Shown: positions 10,823 to 21,307, counted from the stretch's first letter. The stretch is 64,000 nucleotides of DNA from Procambarus clarkii (GCF_040958095.1 NC_091173.1:19953082-20017081); one strand, 5' to 3'. Program-made: numbers and translations. The notes: generated from the letters alone by a model not told the origin.

Positions 10823-11084
10823 GGGACCAGATTCACGAAAGCACTTACGCAAGCACTTACGAACCTGTACATCTTTTCTCAATCTTTGGCGGCTTTGTTT
10901 CCAATTATTAAACAATTAATGAGCTCCAAAGCACCAGCAGGCTGTTTATAACAATAACTACAGTTGACTGGGAAGTTTTCATGCTTGTAAACTGTTTAAT
11001 AAATGTAACCAAAGCCGTCAAAGATTGAGGAAAGATGTACACGTTCGTTAGTACTTGCGTAAGTACTTTCGTGAATCTGGTCCC
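10823..11084. mobile_element. MITE with about 75-bp terminal inverted repeats
   Basis: The left end GGGACCAGATTCACGAAAGC is matched by the inverted right end GGGACCAGATTCACGAAAGT. The arms extend through AAGATTGAG-like sequence to CAAAGCCG. A 110-bp AT-rich centre has no coding capacity. No clear TSD. Confidence 0.85.
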
Positions 11085-11140
11085 AGGGGCATAGGTTCGA
11101 TCCTATTGCATGGCCGCAATATGTTCTCATAAGATACAAT

Positions 11141-11476
11141 ACGAGCAGCATGTGTGAAGGGATTAAGAGAGATAACTATTGTGATAATGTGGATTTAAAT
11201 TGTTGCCGAATTTATTGAGAAGCGCCACCGCCATCCTGTGACAGAACACACCGCCATAGTAACGTGTACAACACTCCCCAATAGGAAGAAAACCCCGATT
11301 GCTTGTTCACCCTGCCAATTGCACCCAGACACAGCTGGGACTTGCTTAACGGTCCCCAAGTAAACAAATCATCAAACAAGGAAATAAACAATTAACAACC
11401 TTATTAAATTACGTTATCATGTGTGTGTGGGGGGGGGAGGGAGAGGGGGTGTAAATTGATGGAATCTTTTAAAGAG

Positions 11477-11478
<2 letters not shown>
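11141..11478. other. No gene seen
   Basis: AT-rich spacer. A B-box-like GGTTCGATCC lies just upstream at about 11093-11102. Confidence 0.45.

Positions 11479-11566
<88 letters not shown>
11479..11566. repeat. (TG)n microsatellite, left of SINE
   Basis: Pure TG array ending at the 3' terminus of the SINE at 11567-11861. Confidence 0.96.
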
Positions 11567-11568
<2 letters not shown>

Positions 11569-11859
11569 ACTAGTTGTGTTGTGTTTTGCGGGGGTTGAGC
11601 TTTGCTCTTTCGGCCCGCCTCTCAACTGTCAATCAACTGTTTACTAACTACTATTTTTTTTTCCCACACCACACACACACACACACCCCAGGAAGCAGCC
11701 CGTGACAGCTGACTAACTCCCAGGTACCTATTTACTGCTAGGTAACAGGGGCACTTAGGGTGAAAGAAACTTTGCCCATTTGTTTCTGCCTCGTGCGGGA
11801 ATCGAACCCGCGCCACAGAATTACGAGTCCTGCGCGCTATCCACCAGGCTACGAGGCCC

Positions 11860-11861
<2 letters not shown>
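11567..11861 (-). mobile_element. tRNA-derived SINE with LINE type 1 tail, embedded in (AC)n
   Basis: The head GGGGCCTCGTAGCCTGGTGG carries an A-box and the B-box GCGGGTTCGATTCCCGC. The core TAGCAGTAAATAGGTACCTG is followed by a short internal (TG)n and a poly-A-like run. The 3' segment GTTGATTGACAGTTGAGAGG through AAAACAC matches the LINE type 1 3'UTR. TG arrays of about 90 bp flank both ends. Confidence 0.9.

Positions 11862-11953
<92 letters not shown>
11862..11953. repeat. (TG)n microsatellite, right of SINE
   Basis: Second TG array, directly adjoining the tRNA-like 5' end of the SINE. Confidence 0.96.
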
Positions 11954-11955
<2 letters not shown>

Positions 11956-11988
11956 GAACAATGATGATCAGTTAGCATGTAGTGTGAG

Positions 11989-12119
11989 CCCATCCTCCAA
12001 ATATGAGGAGGTAAATGTAGCGGCACAAATAAGTGTAATTATGTACTATTCCTAGCAGTCAGGAATTGTACTTATTATACTTAGTATTAAACCTTACTGT
12101 CAACTCGGAGGATGGGTTG
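11989..12119. mobile_element. Short MITE (CCCATCCTCC ends) with about 10-bp direct repeats
   Basis: The terminal inverted repeats CCCATCCTCC (11989-11998) and GGAGGATGGG (12107-12116) enclose AT-rich sequence. GTAGTGTGAG flanks both sides (11979-11988, 12120-12129). Relatives are at 22500-22590 and 22970-23075. Confidence 0.78.
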
Positions 12120-12181
12120 GTAGTGTGAGTGACTCAGGGAGAAGGATGAAATGCGTGGGACAAAAAAATGGAGATTAAGTG

Positions 12182-12706
12182 TGAGCTGGGGTGCTGGGTG
12201 TGGAGCTGGGGGCGCTGGGTGTGGAGCTGGGGTGCTGGGTGTGGAGCTGGGGTGCTGGGTGTGGAGCTGGGGGCGCTGGGTGTGGAGCTGGGGTGCTGGG
12301 TGTGGAGCTGGGGTGCTGGGTGTGGAGCTGGGGGCGCTGGGTGTGGAGCTGGGGTGCTGGGTGTGGAGCTGGGGTGCTGGGTGTGGTGCTGGGGGTGCTG
12401 GGTGTGGAGCTGGGGTGCTGGGTGTGGTGCTGAGTGTGGAGCTGGGGTGCTGGGTGTGGAGCTGGGGTGCTGGGTGTGGAGCTGGGGTGCTGGGTGTGGA
12501 GCTGGGGGTGCTGGGTGTGGAGCTGGGGGTGCTGGGTGTGGTGCTGGGGGTGCTGGGTGTGGAGCTGGGGGTGCTGGGTGTGGAGCTGGGGGTGATGGGT
12601 GTGGTGCTGGGGGTGCTGGGTGTGGAGCTGGAGTGCTGGGTGTGGAGCTGGGGTGCTGGGTGTGGAGCTGGGGTGCTGGGTGTGACCTGGGGTGCTGGGT
12701 GAAGCT
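12182..12706. repeat. 20-22 bp minisatellite (GCTGGGTGTGGAGCTGGGGT)
   Basis: About 25 units that vary in G-run length (GGGGT, GGGGGC, GGGGGT). Long frames on both strands are by-products. Confidence 0.97.
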
Positions 12707-13227
12707 GAAGGGTCGTCTCTGCCCTAGGCAATGGTCTCTGATGTTCCACCCCCACCACCCACAATCACCCACCCCCACCCACCCCACCACCCGCCCTCAC
12801 CCACTCCCACCACCCACTCTCACCCACCCCCACCACCCACGTGAGGAGGGGGCGAGGGTTGGTGCATGACAAAGAAGCCAGTGTTAGGTTGAGTTGTACT
12901 ATTTACATGTTAAGTATATTTTCTACCCCACAGACGTGCCGCTAGATGGCACGTCCTCCTTGGCGGGGTTAAGAGTTCTCTTGGACAATATTTAGTGTTG
13001 AGGTATTGAGCCACAGGTGTTTGACGGGTGTTATCAATGATATCTAACCTATATACATTCTCTTCTGTGTTACGCTGACAGGGTTGGGGTCTGTCCAACT
13101 GTTTGTCAGTGCAGGTTATTTGAATACTAGACCGCAGAGCGAGATTAAAGTCCTTTTGCGCGACATGCCAGTGTACAGTCAAACTGTGACAGATTGACAA
13201 TCAAACATGTGGGAAAGACAGATAGGT
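12707..13227. other. No gene seen
   Basis: A CCACCC-rich stretch at 12750-12840, then ordinary sequence. Confidence 0.5.
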
Positions 13228-13405
13228 ACACACACACACACACACACACAAACAACCGATAGCTGGAAAGGCGGGATCCAAGAGTCAATGCTCGATTCTG
13301 CAAGCACAAATAGGTGAGTACACACACATCTGTACACCAGTTGATTGACAGTTGAGAGGCGGGACCAAAGAGCCAAAGCTCAACCCCCGCAAGCACAAAT
13401 AGGCG

Positions 13406-13484
<79 letters not shown>
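13228..13484 (+). mobile_element. Two LINE type 1 tails nested in one (AC)n locus
   Basis: (AC)n at 13228-13250 is followed by a subfamily-2 tail (AACCGATAGCTGGAAAGGCG...GGTGAGTAC, 13251-13322). A short ACACAC follows, then a subfamily-1 tail (GTTGATTGACAGTTGAGAGG...GGCGAGTAC, to 13408) and (AC)n to 13484. Confidence 0.85.
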
Positions 13485-13486
<2 letters not shown>

Positions 13487-13653
13487 GGTGTCCCCACCAG
13501 TCAACCCCGCAACATCACATCAGCCTAATACCATTTTGGTTCCCCTCCCTCCCCCCCCCTCCCCCATCATCACCGTCATCCCTCCGCCCCGGATTTCCCC
13601 TCCCTTAGTTCACGTGTACGTCACACTTCTCTCCCCTCTAACACATGCACGGT

Positions 13654-13654
<1 letters not shown>

Positions 13655-13734
<80 letters not shown>

Positions 13735-13789
13735 GGGGGAGTGATTGATTTGATGGGGGAGTGATCTCTCTCTCTCTCTCTCTCTCTCT
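13655..13789. repeat. (GA)n then (CT)n arrays, a potential inverted repeat
   Basis: GA array 13655-13731, a 35-bp spacer, then CT array 13767-13789, which can pair with part of the GA array. Confidence 0.92.
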
Positions 13790-14295
13790 GGGCCGACCGC
13801 TCCTTCTACCTTGAGATAGTCTTGGTATTGGTGATGAGAACCTTCCCCCACCAGCCCTCACCTCCGTGCTCAGACAACCAAAATCATTACACGAGCCATC
13901 TCTGGTGCTCCCTCCACCTCTCCCTCCCTAGTATATACACGCCCTCTCCCTACTCTCCCCTCTTCCCATCCCTCGCTGCCCCCCCCCCACACACACACAA
14001 AAGTCATCTCTCAAGGAAAACTTTTGTTGAGGGGAGAAAATGCGTTTTGCCAAAGATGACAAGAACAACGGTAAACTTGTCACTGACGGGCCCCACTTGG
14101 GAGGTGGGGGGAGGGGGGTTGTAGGCTTAGGGGGTAGGCTTAGTGGGGGTAGGCCTGGGGGTAAATGCCTGGGGGGGGGGGAGAGAGGAGGGTATTACAC
14201 GTGAAAAATATTAAAAATTAAATTCTTCTACAAACCCACTAGGCTACTACTGCTGCACACACACAGAGATCACACTAACGTGATGCATCAAATGA
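13790..14295. other. No gene seen
   Basis: Pyrimidine-rich at first, then G-runs at 14100-14190. No coding support. Confidence 0.5.
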
Positions 14296-14350
14296 ACAAA
14301 TCCACAAGGGCCGTGACGAGGATTTCTCGTCACGGCCCTTGTGGATTTGT
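14296..14350. repeat. Perfect 24-bp inverted repeat, 7-bp spacer
   Basis: Arm 14296-14319 (ACAAATCCACAAGGGCCGTG plus ACGA) is the exact reverse complement of 14327-14350. The arm resembles the end of a tRNA-like SINE, with GTGACGAGGATT at the B-box position. Confidence 0.92.
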
Positions 14351-14742
14351 TTACTACTGCTGGTTCTACTACAGTTCCAATGTGTACACACAACAAGAAG
14401 AGACTCTTGCAGACACGATACAAACGTGGACGGCGTCTCTCCCTTCCCTCCAGCTCTCACTACTGGAATAATGATTACTATTAACATGCAGTGCTCAAAC
14501 TTGTGCAGAGAAATTTATACGAGAGGATGACTGGCAAACCTAACCTGTCTTCTACCCCCTACTCTCATCATTTTCACTCTACACATCGAGGATACACGTG
14601 TTGAAGACTTGCAATGTTTACAGGAGAGGAGTTGCCGTATCATAGCTCATATTGTAGGGTCTTGCATAGAAAAAAGATCCATCAACCATTATACATCCAT
14701 GTCCACAATTAATGCTTTATATACTGGGGTGGACAGACAAGG
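14351..14742. other. No gene seen
   Basis: Ordinary spacer with no repeat family recognised. Confidence 0.45.
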
Positions 14743-14756
14743 AACAGAGCACAATG

Positions 14757-14971
14757 ATGACCAGGCCACACACTAGAATGTGAAGGGACGACGACGTTTC
14801 GGTCCGTCCTGGACCATTCTCAAGTCGATTGTCTCACAATCCCTCCTGGACTATTCTCACAATCGACTTGAGAATGGTCCAGGACGGACCGAAACGTCGT
14901 CGTCCCTTCACATTCTAGTGTGTGGCCTGGTCATCATACTTTAGCCACGTTATTGTGACTCATCGCCTGCA
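14757..14971. mobile_element. Fold-back double copy of the hammerhead-like retroposon, 14-bp TSD
   Basis: Direct repeats AACAGAGCACAATG at 14743-14756 and 14972-14985. Inside, two copies lie head to head as arms of about 70 bp separated by about 30 bp. The right copy extends to ACGTTATTGTGACTCATCGC. Confidence 0.88.
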
Positions 14972-15060
14972 AACAGAGCACAATGGTCCCATCTCGTACT
15001 CAGGATTCGAACTAGGGTCTTCTCGCGTGTACAACGATAGTGCTTTCTTCAACACGGTGC

Positions 15061-15376
15061 TTCTGTATGGTTACAAGTTCCACTACATCAACCACTTATT
15101 ACTTGTACGGTTACCAGTAGGTCTGCTGCCAGCACACCCACCTCCCTACACGCCGACCCGCCTCATGCAGGTGAAAACATGGTTATCGTGCCGATATCAC
15201 GAGGGCGGTGAAGCGTCTTGGGGGCGGTGAAGCGTCTTGGAGGCGCTACAGCACACCAACAATTCTGCCTAGACAACACCGGAAACACCAAGTCCTGTGT
15301 TCAAGATGTTTACTGAGACAATACATCTCAAAAGGTTAGTAGCTATTTCAACCCTTTTCCTGTGATCTATCACTCT
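15061..15376. other. No gene seen; SINE trace at the left
   Basis: A B-box-like GTTCGAATCC on the minus strand just upstream (about 15005-15014). At 15302-15365 there is a diverged TTTACTGAGACAATACATCT block related to 25151-25234. Confidence 0.5.
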
Positions 15377-15383
15377 CTATGTG

Positions 15384-15743
15384 CAACCTGTCCTCTTAAA
15401 AAGAACGTCGCTTTTGGCCGTTTGCCCGTATGGCCGAATTTGGACGTAATTTGAAATTGAAAAAAATATGAAAATAAATTTGGGATTTTTTTTTCAACAA
15501 CAGTAAGTTAAGGGTCCTCTGATAGGTTAGGTGGGCAGGAAATTCTCATAAAGTTTCAAAACGTTATGAAAAACGTTAATTTAAAGTGTCCTGTTATAAC
15601 CTCTGCGCGTACGCCGGACGACTCAAATAGAAAACGGAACAGAACGTCACTTTTGTGAGTGGATTTCATTTCAAATTACGTCCAAATTTGGCCATAGTGC
15701 GCATACCAGCCAAAAGTGACGTTCTTTTTAAGAGGACGGGTTG
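15384..15743. mobile_element. MITE, 360 bp, long TIRs and 7-bp TSD
   Basis: The ends CAACCTGTCCTCTTAAAAAG and inverted CAACCCGTCCTCTTAAAAAG continue through CTTTTGGC and TTTGGACGTAATTTGAAAT. CTATGTG flanks both sides (15377-15383, 15744-15750). There is no open frame. Confidence 0.88.
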
Positions 15744-16029
15744 CTATGTGACCGTTCTCACGTGTATCCCAGCCTGTCCTCACGCTTAATGCGAGGATGA
15801 GAACCATTTTCATAAAGCCTGAGAACCATTCTCACGCCACCGACCACACCCTCAAGGGTCCTTTGCTCTACCGATGTTAAAACCATGAGAACCTAATATA
15901 TAAGACTCTTCCTTGGACTAACGTTCATCGGCCTCGATAGTTGAGGTGTTTGCTTAGGGTTCTTAAGCTTCCAGTTGGGTAAAACTACTTCAGATCTGAC
16001 GCTTCTCGAGTGGTGAGACGAGGCTGGTC

Positions 16030-16212
16030 TTCAAGAGAAAACTAGATTGTTTTCTTCAAGAAGTGCCGGACCAACCGGGCTGTGGTGGGTATGTGGGCCT
16101 GCGGGCCGTTCCAAGCAACAGCCTGGTGGACCAAACTCTCACAAGTCAAGCCTGGCCTCGGGCCGGGCTTGGGGAGTAGAAGAACTCCCAGAACCCCCAC
16201 CAAGCAGGTTCT
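16030..16212 (+). mobile_element. LINE type 3, C-terminus and 3' tail
   Basis: Encodes GPTGLWWVCGPAGRSKQQ in one frame (the family LQEVPDQPGCGGYVGLRA in another) and ends GGAGTAGAAGAACTCCCAGA, CACCAAGCAGGT. Confidence 0.85.
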
Positions 16213-16433
16213 CTGTGCGCTCCTCGACCTTCACCTTATTCCTGTCGTCAACTAACCTTATCTTTTCAAATAACATTTACTGTGTGTTTCAAAGGTCGAC
16301 CTCCAGGTTCAAACTTGGTCATGTAATCTGCACTTTCTTGGCCGAAAACGGATTTAGAGCTTTCGCCTTTTCTCAAGAGAGATTATTTCTTCAAGAATGA
16401 ATTGGTTTATTCGCTTCCCTGTGCACGTCTCGC

Positions 16434-16434
16434 A

Positions 16435-16519
<85 letters not shown>
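16434..16519. repeat. (CA)n microsatellite
   Basis: About 85 bp of pure CA. Confidence 0.97.
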
Positions 16520-16520
<1 letters not shown>

Positions 16521-16570
16521 AGACAGAATTCCACAGAAGAAAACAGGACGATGCCTCGAGCCCCATCCTG

Positions 16571-16600
16571 CTCTATAACGTGATATATCACGTTATAGAG
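16571..16600. repeat. Perfect 30-bp palindrome
   Basis: The 15-base arm CTCTATAACGTGATA is followed immediately by its exact reverse complement, with no spacer. Confidence 0.95.
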
Positions 16601-17204
16601 ATATATCACTAATATAGTTAGTATATTACTGCAGTCCAAGTGCATCACTTTATATTTTTCTAAGGCAGACCAGAGGAGGGCAGGAGGCAGCAACAGACCA
16701 GAGGAGGGCAGGAGGCAGCAACAGGAGGAAGGAGATGAAGATGTGGTAGTGAAGGATCAGGAGGAGGAGGGTAAGTACGGTGGAGAGAGACCCCAGGAGC
16801 AGGTCAGTGCTCCCCCGGGTCCCGACTCCAGCAGTCCAGGCGGCTCCCTCCTACCCCCGTCTGGTCACCGCTACTGTCTGCTATCTCCACACTCTCTCCC
16901 GTCCCTTAGTCCCCTACGTCCTGCCACTGCTCCTGCTTCCTCCCTCTTCCTCGCCATTGCCTCCCAGTCTTCCTCCTGTCAACTCCAGTCTCACAGCTTT
17001 CGTCCTGTTCACTCCTGCCTCAGTAAGCCGCCGGACCCATCTCTTGCCCTCCTGCGAATACCGCTTCCGCTCCTAGACTACTGGAGAAAATATTCCCGGC
17101 ATGCCAATATTTACGGTGCTGGCTGGCTGGCTGGGTCACCTTGTGTAGCCCTTCCTCCACCCTTGGGGTGCCTTCAACTCCCCAACTCGTCCTCGACTCA
17201 AGTC
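16601..17204. other. No gene supported
   Basis: A 30-bp direct duplication near 16665-16725 (CAGACCAGAGGAGGGCAGGA). A 166-codon open frame (16743-17243) is Pro/Ser-rich, lacks a domain and runs into a piggyBac fragment. Confidence 0.55.
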
Positions 17205-17512
17205 CATTACATCCAGCGGTCGACCCCACAGACGCATTTATAAATTTTGACATGCTGTTCATTCCAAACGGGAATGTTCTCAAATATAAATTAATATTAT
17301 ATTAGCATATTGTGCATATATAGGCATAGGTTAGGTGTTTAGGTTCTGTTGGCGATTATTTGTATTTGTAGTACGTGGGTGAAGCATTTACAGCGTTGTG
17401 GTTCGAACACAAGTCGTCAGTGAAGCACTTGTTCCGGAAGTGTTCGAACGTCATCAGTTGTGAGTCGTGTGTAAACCGTTTTCCATTCATAAACAGCTGG
17501 GGTTTGGCGGGT
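17205..17512 (+). mobile_element. piggyBac-like element, 5' fragment (copy 1)
   Basis: Aligns by eye with 52205-52270 plus 53179-53400: CGGTCGACCC near the left end, CTCAAATATAAATTAATATT, GGTTCTGTTG, then coding traces (GTGGTTCGAAC, AAACCGTTTT, CATTCATAAACAG). It lacks the Tigger insertion present in copy 2. Only the 5' part remains. Confidence 0.8.
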
Positions 17513-17589
17513 GCATGGAATCACTTTTGGGTCTTGGTTTGGTCGCCTCAGGTTTGGTTCCTTGACCCGGGTTCCAGGGCATGTAACCC

Positions 17590-17826
17590 CCCCCCACCCC
17601 CCCGCAAGCGTAACTAGGTCAATACAACTAGGTGAATGAATACATCCCCAGGAAGCAGCCCGTAACAGCTATCTAACTCCCAGGTACCCATTTACTGCTA
17701 GGTGAACAGGTGCATTAGGGTGGAAAGAAACTCTGCCCAATTGTTTTCGCCACCATCGATGGGGATCAATCCCAGGACCCTAGGATTACGAATCCAGAGC
17801 GCTGTCCACTCAGCTATCAGGTCTCC
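17590..17826 (-). mobile_element. tRNA-derived SINE with degraded LINE type 1-like tail
   Basis: The minus strand has the head GATAGCTGAGTGGACAGCGC, a B-box-like GGGATTGATCCC, the core TAGCAGTAAATGGGTACCTG and GGGCTGCTTCCTGGGG. It ends in CCCCGCAAGCGTAACTAGGT-related sequence. Confidence 0.75.
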
Positions 17827-17992
17827 TGATATCAGAGTGCGGGTTGTGTTGTGGTGGTGTGGTTGTGGTGGTGTTGTGGTACTTGTGTAGTTGTAATATG
17901 AACTCGTTTTCTATACATTCCATTAAGCAACCAGCCTGTGACGATGATCATTTCTTGTGGTAGTTGACGATGGGCTCACTGTGCAAGCAATA

Positions 17993-18064
17993 TTGTTGTT
18001 GTTGTTATAGATTCGCTACCTGGAACAGAAAGTTCCAAGTAGCACGGGCTATGGTGAGCCCGTA
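17993..18064 (+). repeat. Hairpin retroposon subfamily B, 72 bp, 10-bp TSD
   Basis: Direct repeats GCAAGCAATA at 17983-17992 and 18065-18074. A TTGTTGTTGTT lead, the stem GCTAC/GTAGC with inner GGAAC/GTTCC, then ACGGGC/GCCCGT. Confidence 0.9.
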
Positions 18065-18164
18065 GCAAGCAATAAGCCCAGCTTGATGATAAAGATTTAG
18101 GTCACCTTAGAGGTGAGGCGGCCACCCCCCCCGCGGGAGGAGTCTCGCTCTTACAGCAACATTT

Positions 18165-18245
18165 CAAGTTCAAGTATGTTTATTGAGACAAGAAAGAAAT
18201 ACATCTCAAAGGGATAGAGTAGCTAGGCTATTTCTACCCCCCCCC
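18165..18245 (+). repeat. Short TTTATTGAGACA repeat
   Basis: TATGTTTATTGAGACAAGAA ... CATCTCAAAGGGATAGAGTA matches 25151-25234 and 33595-33672. It ends at a C-run. Confidence 0.75.
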
Positions 18246-19431
18246 CCCCCCCGAACAGCAACATTTTCGCCACGTGGGAAAATGTCACGTGATCCCATCC
18301 CCAACCCTCGCGCCGGCCCATCGTCCCTTCACCCTCACCTATTCACTAACTCTTCCCCTACTTTTCCCCTCCAGATTTCCTCCCTCGCCCCCCCCCCCTT
18401 CACCCCCTCCCTCTGGCTGGAAGACCCGATAAAGCTGACTTCCTTCCCACTTAACACGACTGCACTTCCCAAGTTTATCCTCAAGTCGTAAAAATGTTTC
18501 AGCTCGTACGTTAACCTTTAAAGTACTTAGTACTGACACTATTCAAAATAACTACAATCATAAGCACACTGGCTGCAAGAGGCAACAGTCTGGTTGACCT
18601 CATCGGAATAACTGAATTATCACAATTTTGGGATATTTATGAGAGTCCCAATTCATGTTCACTAACATATGTAAGAGGGATACACATGGAGGTTACACCC
18701 CTTCCCAGCGTCAGTGAATCTGCTCATCTCTCGCCACGTTCACCTTATGTTGCAATGTCCTTCGTCCTGAATTACTATGTCTAAATAATTTTATATGTCC
18801 CTTCTCCGAGGCGAAGATATTATACGGCACGGGTGACGCCTCGTGAGGCTCTTACTTACTGTCTTCTTCTACGAATCCTCCCTTTATCAATTAAAAAAAT
18901 ATAGTAAATAAATAACAACATAATTATATGCCCGATTAAACATTCCCAACTTGTTTACACTGAGTCAGCTGATCCCATCTGTCAGCTGAGTGGTGTTGAC
19001 GCGACGAGCGGCCAACAGACCAGAGCTCGCAAGCACCAACCACCATTCATCAGTGTCAACAAACCAACTACCATTCATCAGTGTCAACAAACCAAACAAG
19101 GGAGCCACAGAAGGTAAGCCCAGCATTGTTCTGGCTGTATCATCAAGACATCTGTTGCAACTGGCATCAATATATCACAATAGCTCGTTGCTCGCGTCAA
19201 TATACGAGTTTTCGTGGTTGTTTTCCCTCTTGAAGTAAAGAATTATACAATTGTCAATAAACAAAGTCAACTGTAGAGATATAAAAAGAAACGATATTGA
19301 CGATTTAACGACACGATTTAAATGTATAAAACGGCTGGCTCCATTGCACCTGTCCATCATGCAAATGTCAGGAATGACAACTATGTACACAATGCTAAGC
19401 GCTCAATCAATCAATCAATCAATCGCTCAAT
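18246..19431. other. No gene seen
   Basis: Contains a 32-bp-unit duplication at 19035-19095 (CATTCATCAGTGTCAACAAA) and AT-rich spacer. No exon is supported. Confidence 0.5.
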
Positions 19432-19503
19432 CTCTCTCTCTCTCTCTCTCTCCCTCTCCCTCTCTCTCCCTCTCCCTCTCTCTCCCTCTCCCTCTCTCTC
19501 TCC

Positions 19504-19572
<69 letters not shown>
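19432..19572. repeat. (CT)n/(CCCTCT)n followed by (CA)n compound microsatellite
   Basis: CT array with CCCTCT interruptions to 19521, then a pure CA array. Confidence 0.96.
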
Positions 19573-19574
<2 letters not shown>

Positions 19575-20835
19575 GCCACATGGTGTGGACACGAACGCGG
19601 GAACACGGGTGTGAACCAAAAGATCGACTGAGGCACATGTGTATTGGGAAGGCTTTATTTAGTTCAGTGTCAGAATAGTGTAGCAGAGAGATGGAATGGA
19701 CTACTGAGTGAAGAGATGTAGGCAGACAGCACACCCGGGTTTGTAGTGCAAGTTGTCTACAGCGTTCAGAAACCTCTGCATCAGTAGACAAAGTCAACTG
19801 ACGGGACCCAAGAACTGAAACCTAGTCGAGTGCAACCCTCCCCCCCCCCACACACACCCTAGTCATTTGCTTCTTTCCTACATCCACGTGTTCATTCCAA
19901 CTCCTCCCCCAATCCACTCCGCCTGTTCCACCCCCACTATGCTCTCCAACCACTACGGAGCTTATAGTGGGGGGTCCCCCAGATCCAATCCACCACGCCC
20001 CCCCCCTTCCCGATCCCACCCCCCCCCCCCCACCCCATCCGGCCTCATCCACTACGACCTCGGGCGTGAAGATCCCCCCCCCCCCCCCCCCCGCCCACAC
20101 AGACGTCCCAGTGACCCGGAGCGGCCACCAGCGGGGCGGTGCGCCTGACCCCAGCTCTGTGCCGCGCGGTAAGCCGCCGCCGCCCCCGCCTCATTTACAT
20201 ATTACCCAACAAACATGCACCGACAGAGAAAGTTGTGCTTCGAGGCCAACGGGAAGAATACAATTATCAAATTAATGGCGGGTGTATTTTTGTGTTCAGG
20301 CCTTTTCAAGGTACGTTTGGCAGCGTGTGTAATTACCAGAGTGTAGTTACAGGATGAAAGCGACGCTCGCGGTGTCCCGTCTTCCCCAGTACATATGACA
20401 GAGTCCCAGTACTCTGGCATATGATGCTTTGCTCACCTATTTGTGCTTGCAGTATCATATTTACTTTTGAGATTCGTCAAGGAGTTATCATCTTCTACCC
20501 TCCCTACTCCCCTCGTCTACTTCAATCATTTCCTCTGCTACTCAAATATACATGTTCACTGAGAGTAATACACAGTCCAGTTAATATGATATTTCGAGAA
20601 TCGTCGAGAGGCCCTCACTGACACTGTTAAGTGGCACGTCTTTCACTTGAGCCATCGTAGATGCAACCATGTTGGGGACATAACCCACAGGAATCAGGGT
20701 GCAAAGATGGGCGAGGCTAGCCCCAAGGGTCTAACCTCCAACCTTGGGGTATCCCCCAGTACTTTTTGGCAACCACAGGGTTAGACACATGGACACAAAT
20801 CGCCAGTCCCTGAAAAAGACAAGCGAGTCCCTGGA
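19573..20835. other. No gene supported; C-run-rich DNA
   Basis: Poly-C runs at 19848-20095 create proline-rich frames. CTCACCTATTTGTGCTTGCA at about 20433-20452 is a LINE type 1 3'-terminal remnant. Confidence 0.55.
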
Positions 20836-20958
20836 CAGGACAAAACAATACCAAGACAATACCAAGACAATACCTAGACAATACCTAGACAACACCAAGA
20901 CAATACCTAGACAATACCAAGACAATACCAAGACAATACCAAGACAATACCTAGACAA
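20836..20958. repeat. 11-bp minisatellite (ACAATACCWAG)
   Basis: Eleven units alternating A or T at position nine. Confidence 0.95.
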
Positions 20959-21307
20959 CTGAACTCTTAGACAAGACAACTGAGCCCCTTGACAAAAAAT
21001 AGCCTTCTTAGTTCTAAGAATAAACAGTTTGACTGCCAAAAATAATCTAAAAAAAAAAAAATACAGAAAAATATTACCCCAAATTTTTATTATTATTATT
21101 TACTACCACAGACGTGGCCACACAATTACAATGCCAACCAGCATATATATATATACATTTTCTTCGGTCCTCCATGGACAGGGTGAGAGAGAGATCTCTT
21201 AAACATATAGTTGTATCGAACAATCGACCACAGAAGACGACTGTAGTGCTTTTAAAATGCTCACCAAACCTACTACCATAAATTACACAGATTTAACACC
21301 CACCCAA
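20959..21307. other. No gene seen
   Basis: AT-rich spacer with a short TATATA run at 21145-21155. Confidence 0.45.

Noticed and set aside
12087-12869. Frames of 180-233 codons on both strands
   Set aside because: Derived from the GCTGGGTGTGGAGCTGGG minisatellite.
14871-14905. Complete hammerhead ribozyme
   Set aside because: Stem II and GAAA fit, but the CUGANGA box is imperfect and no stem III or cleavage site is visible. Kept only as hammerhead-like.
16743-17243. 166-codon frame that could be a Pro/Ser-rich protein
   Set aside because: No domain, no start or splice evidence, and its end lies in a piggyBac fragment.
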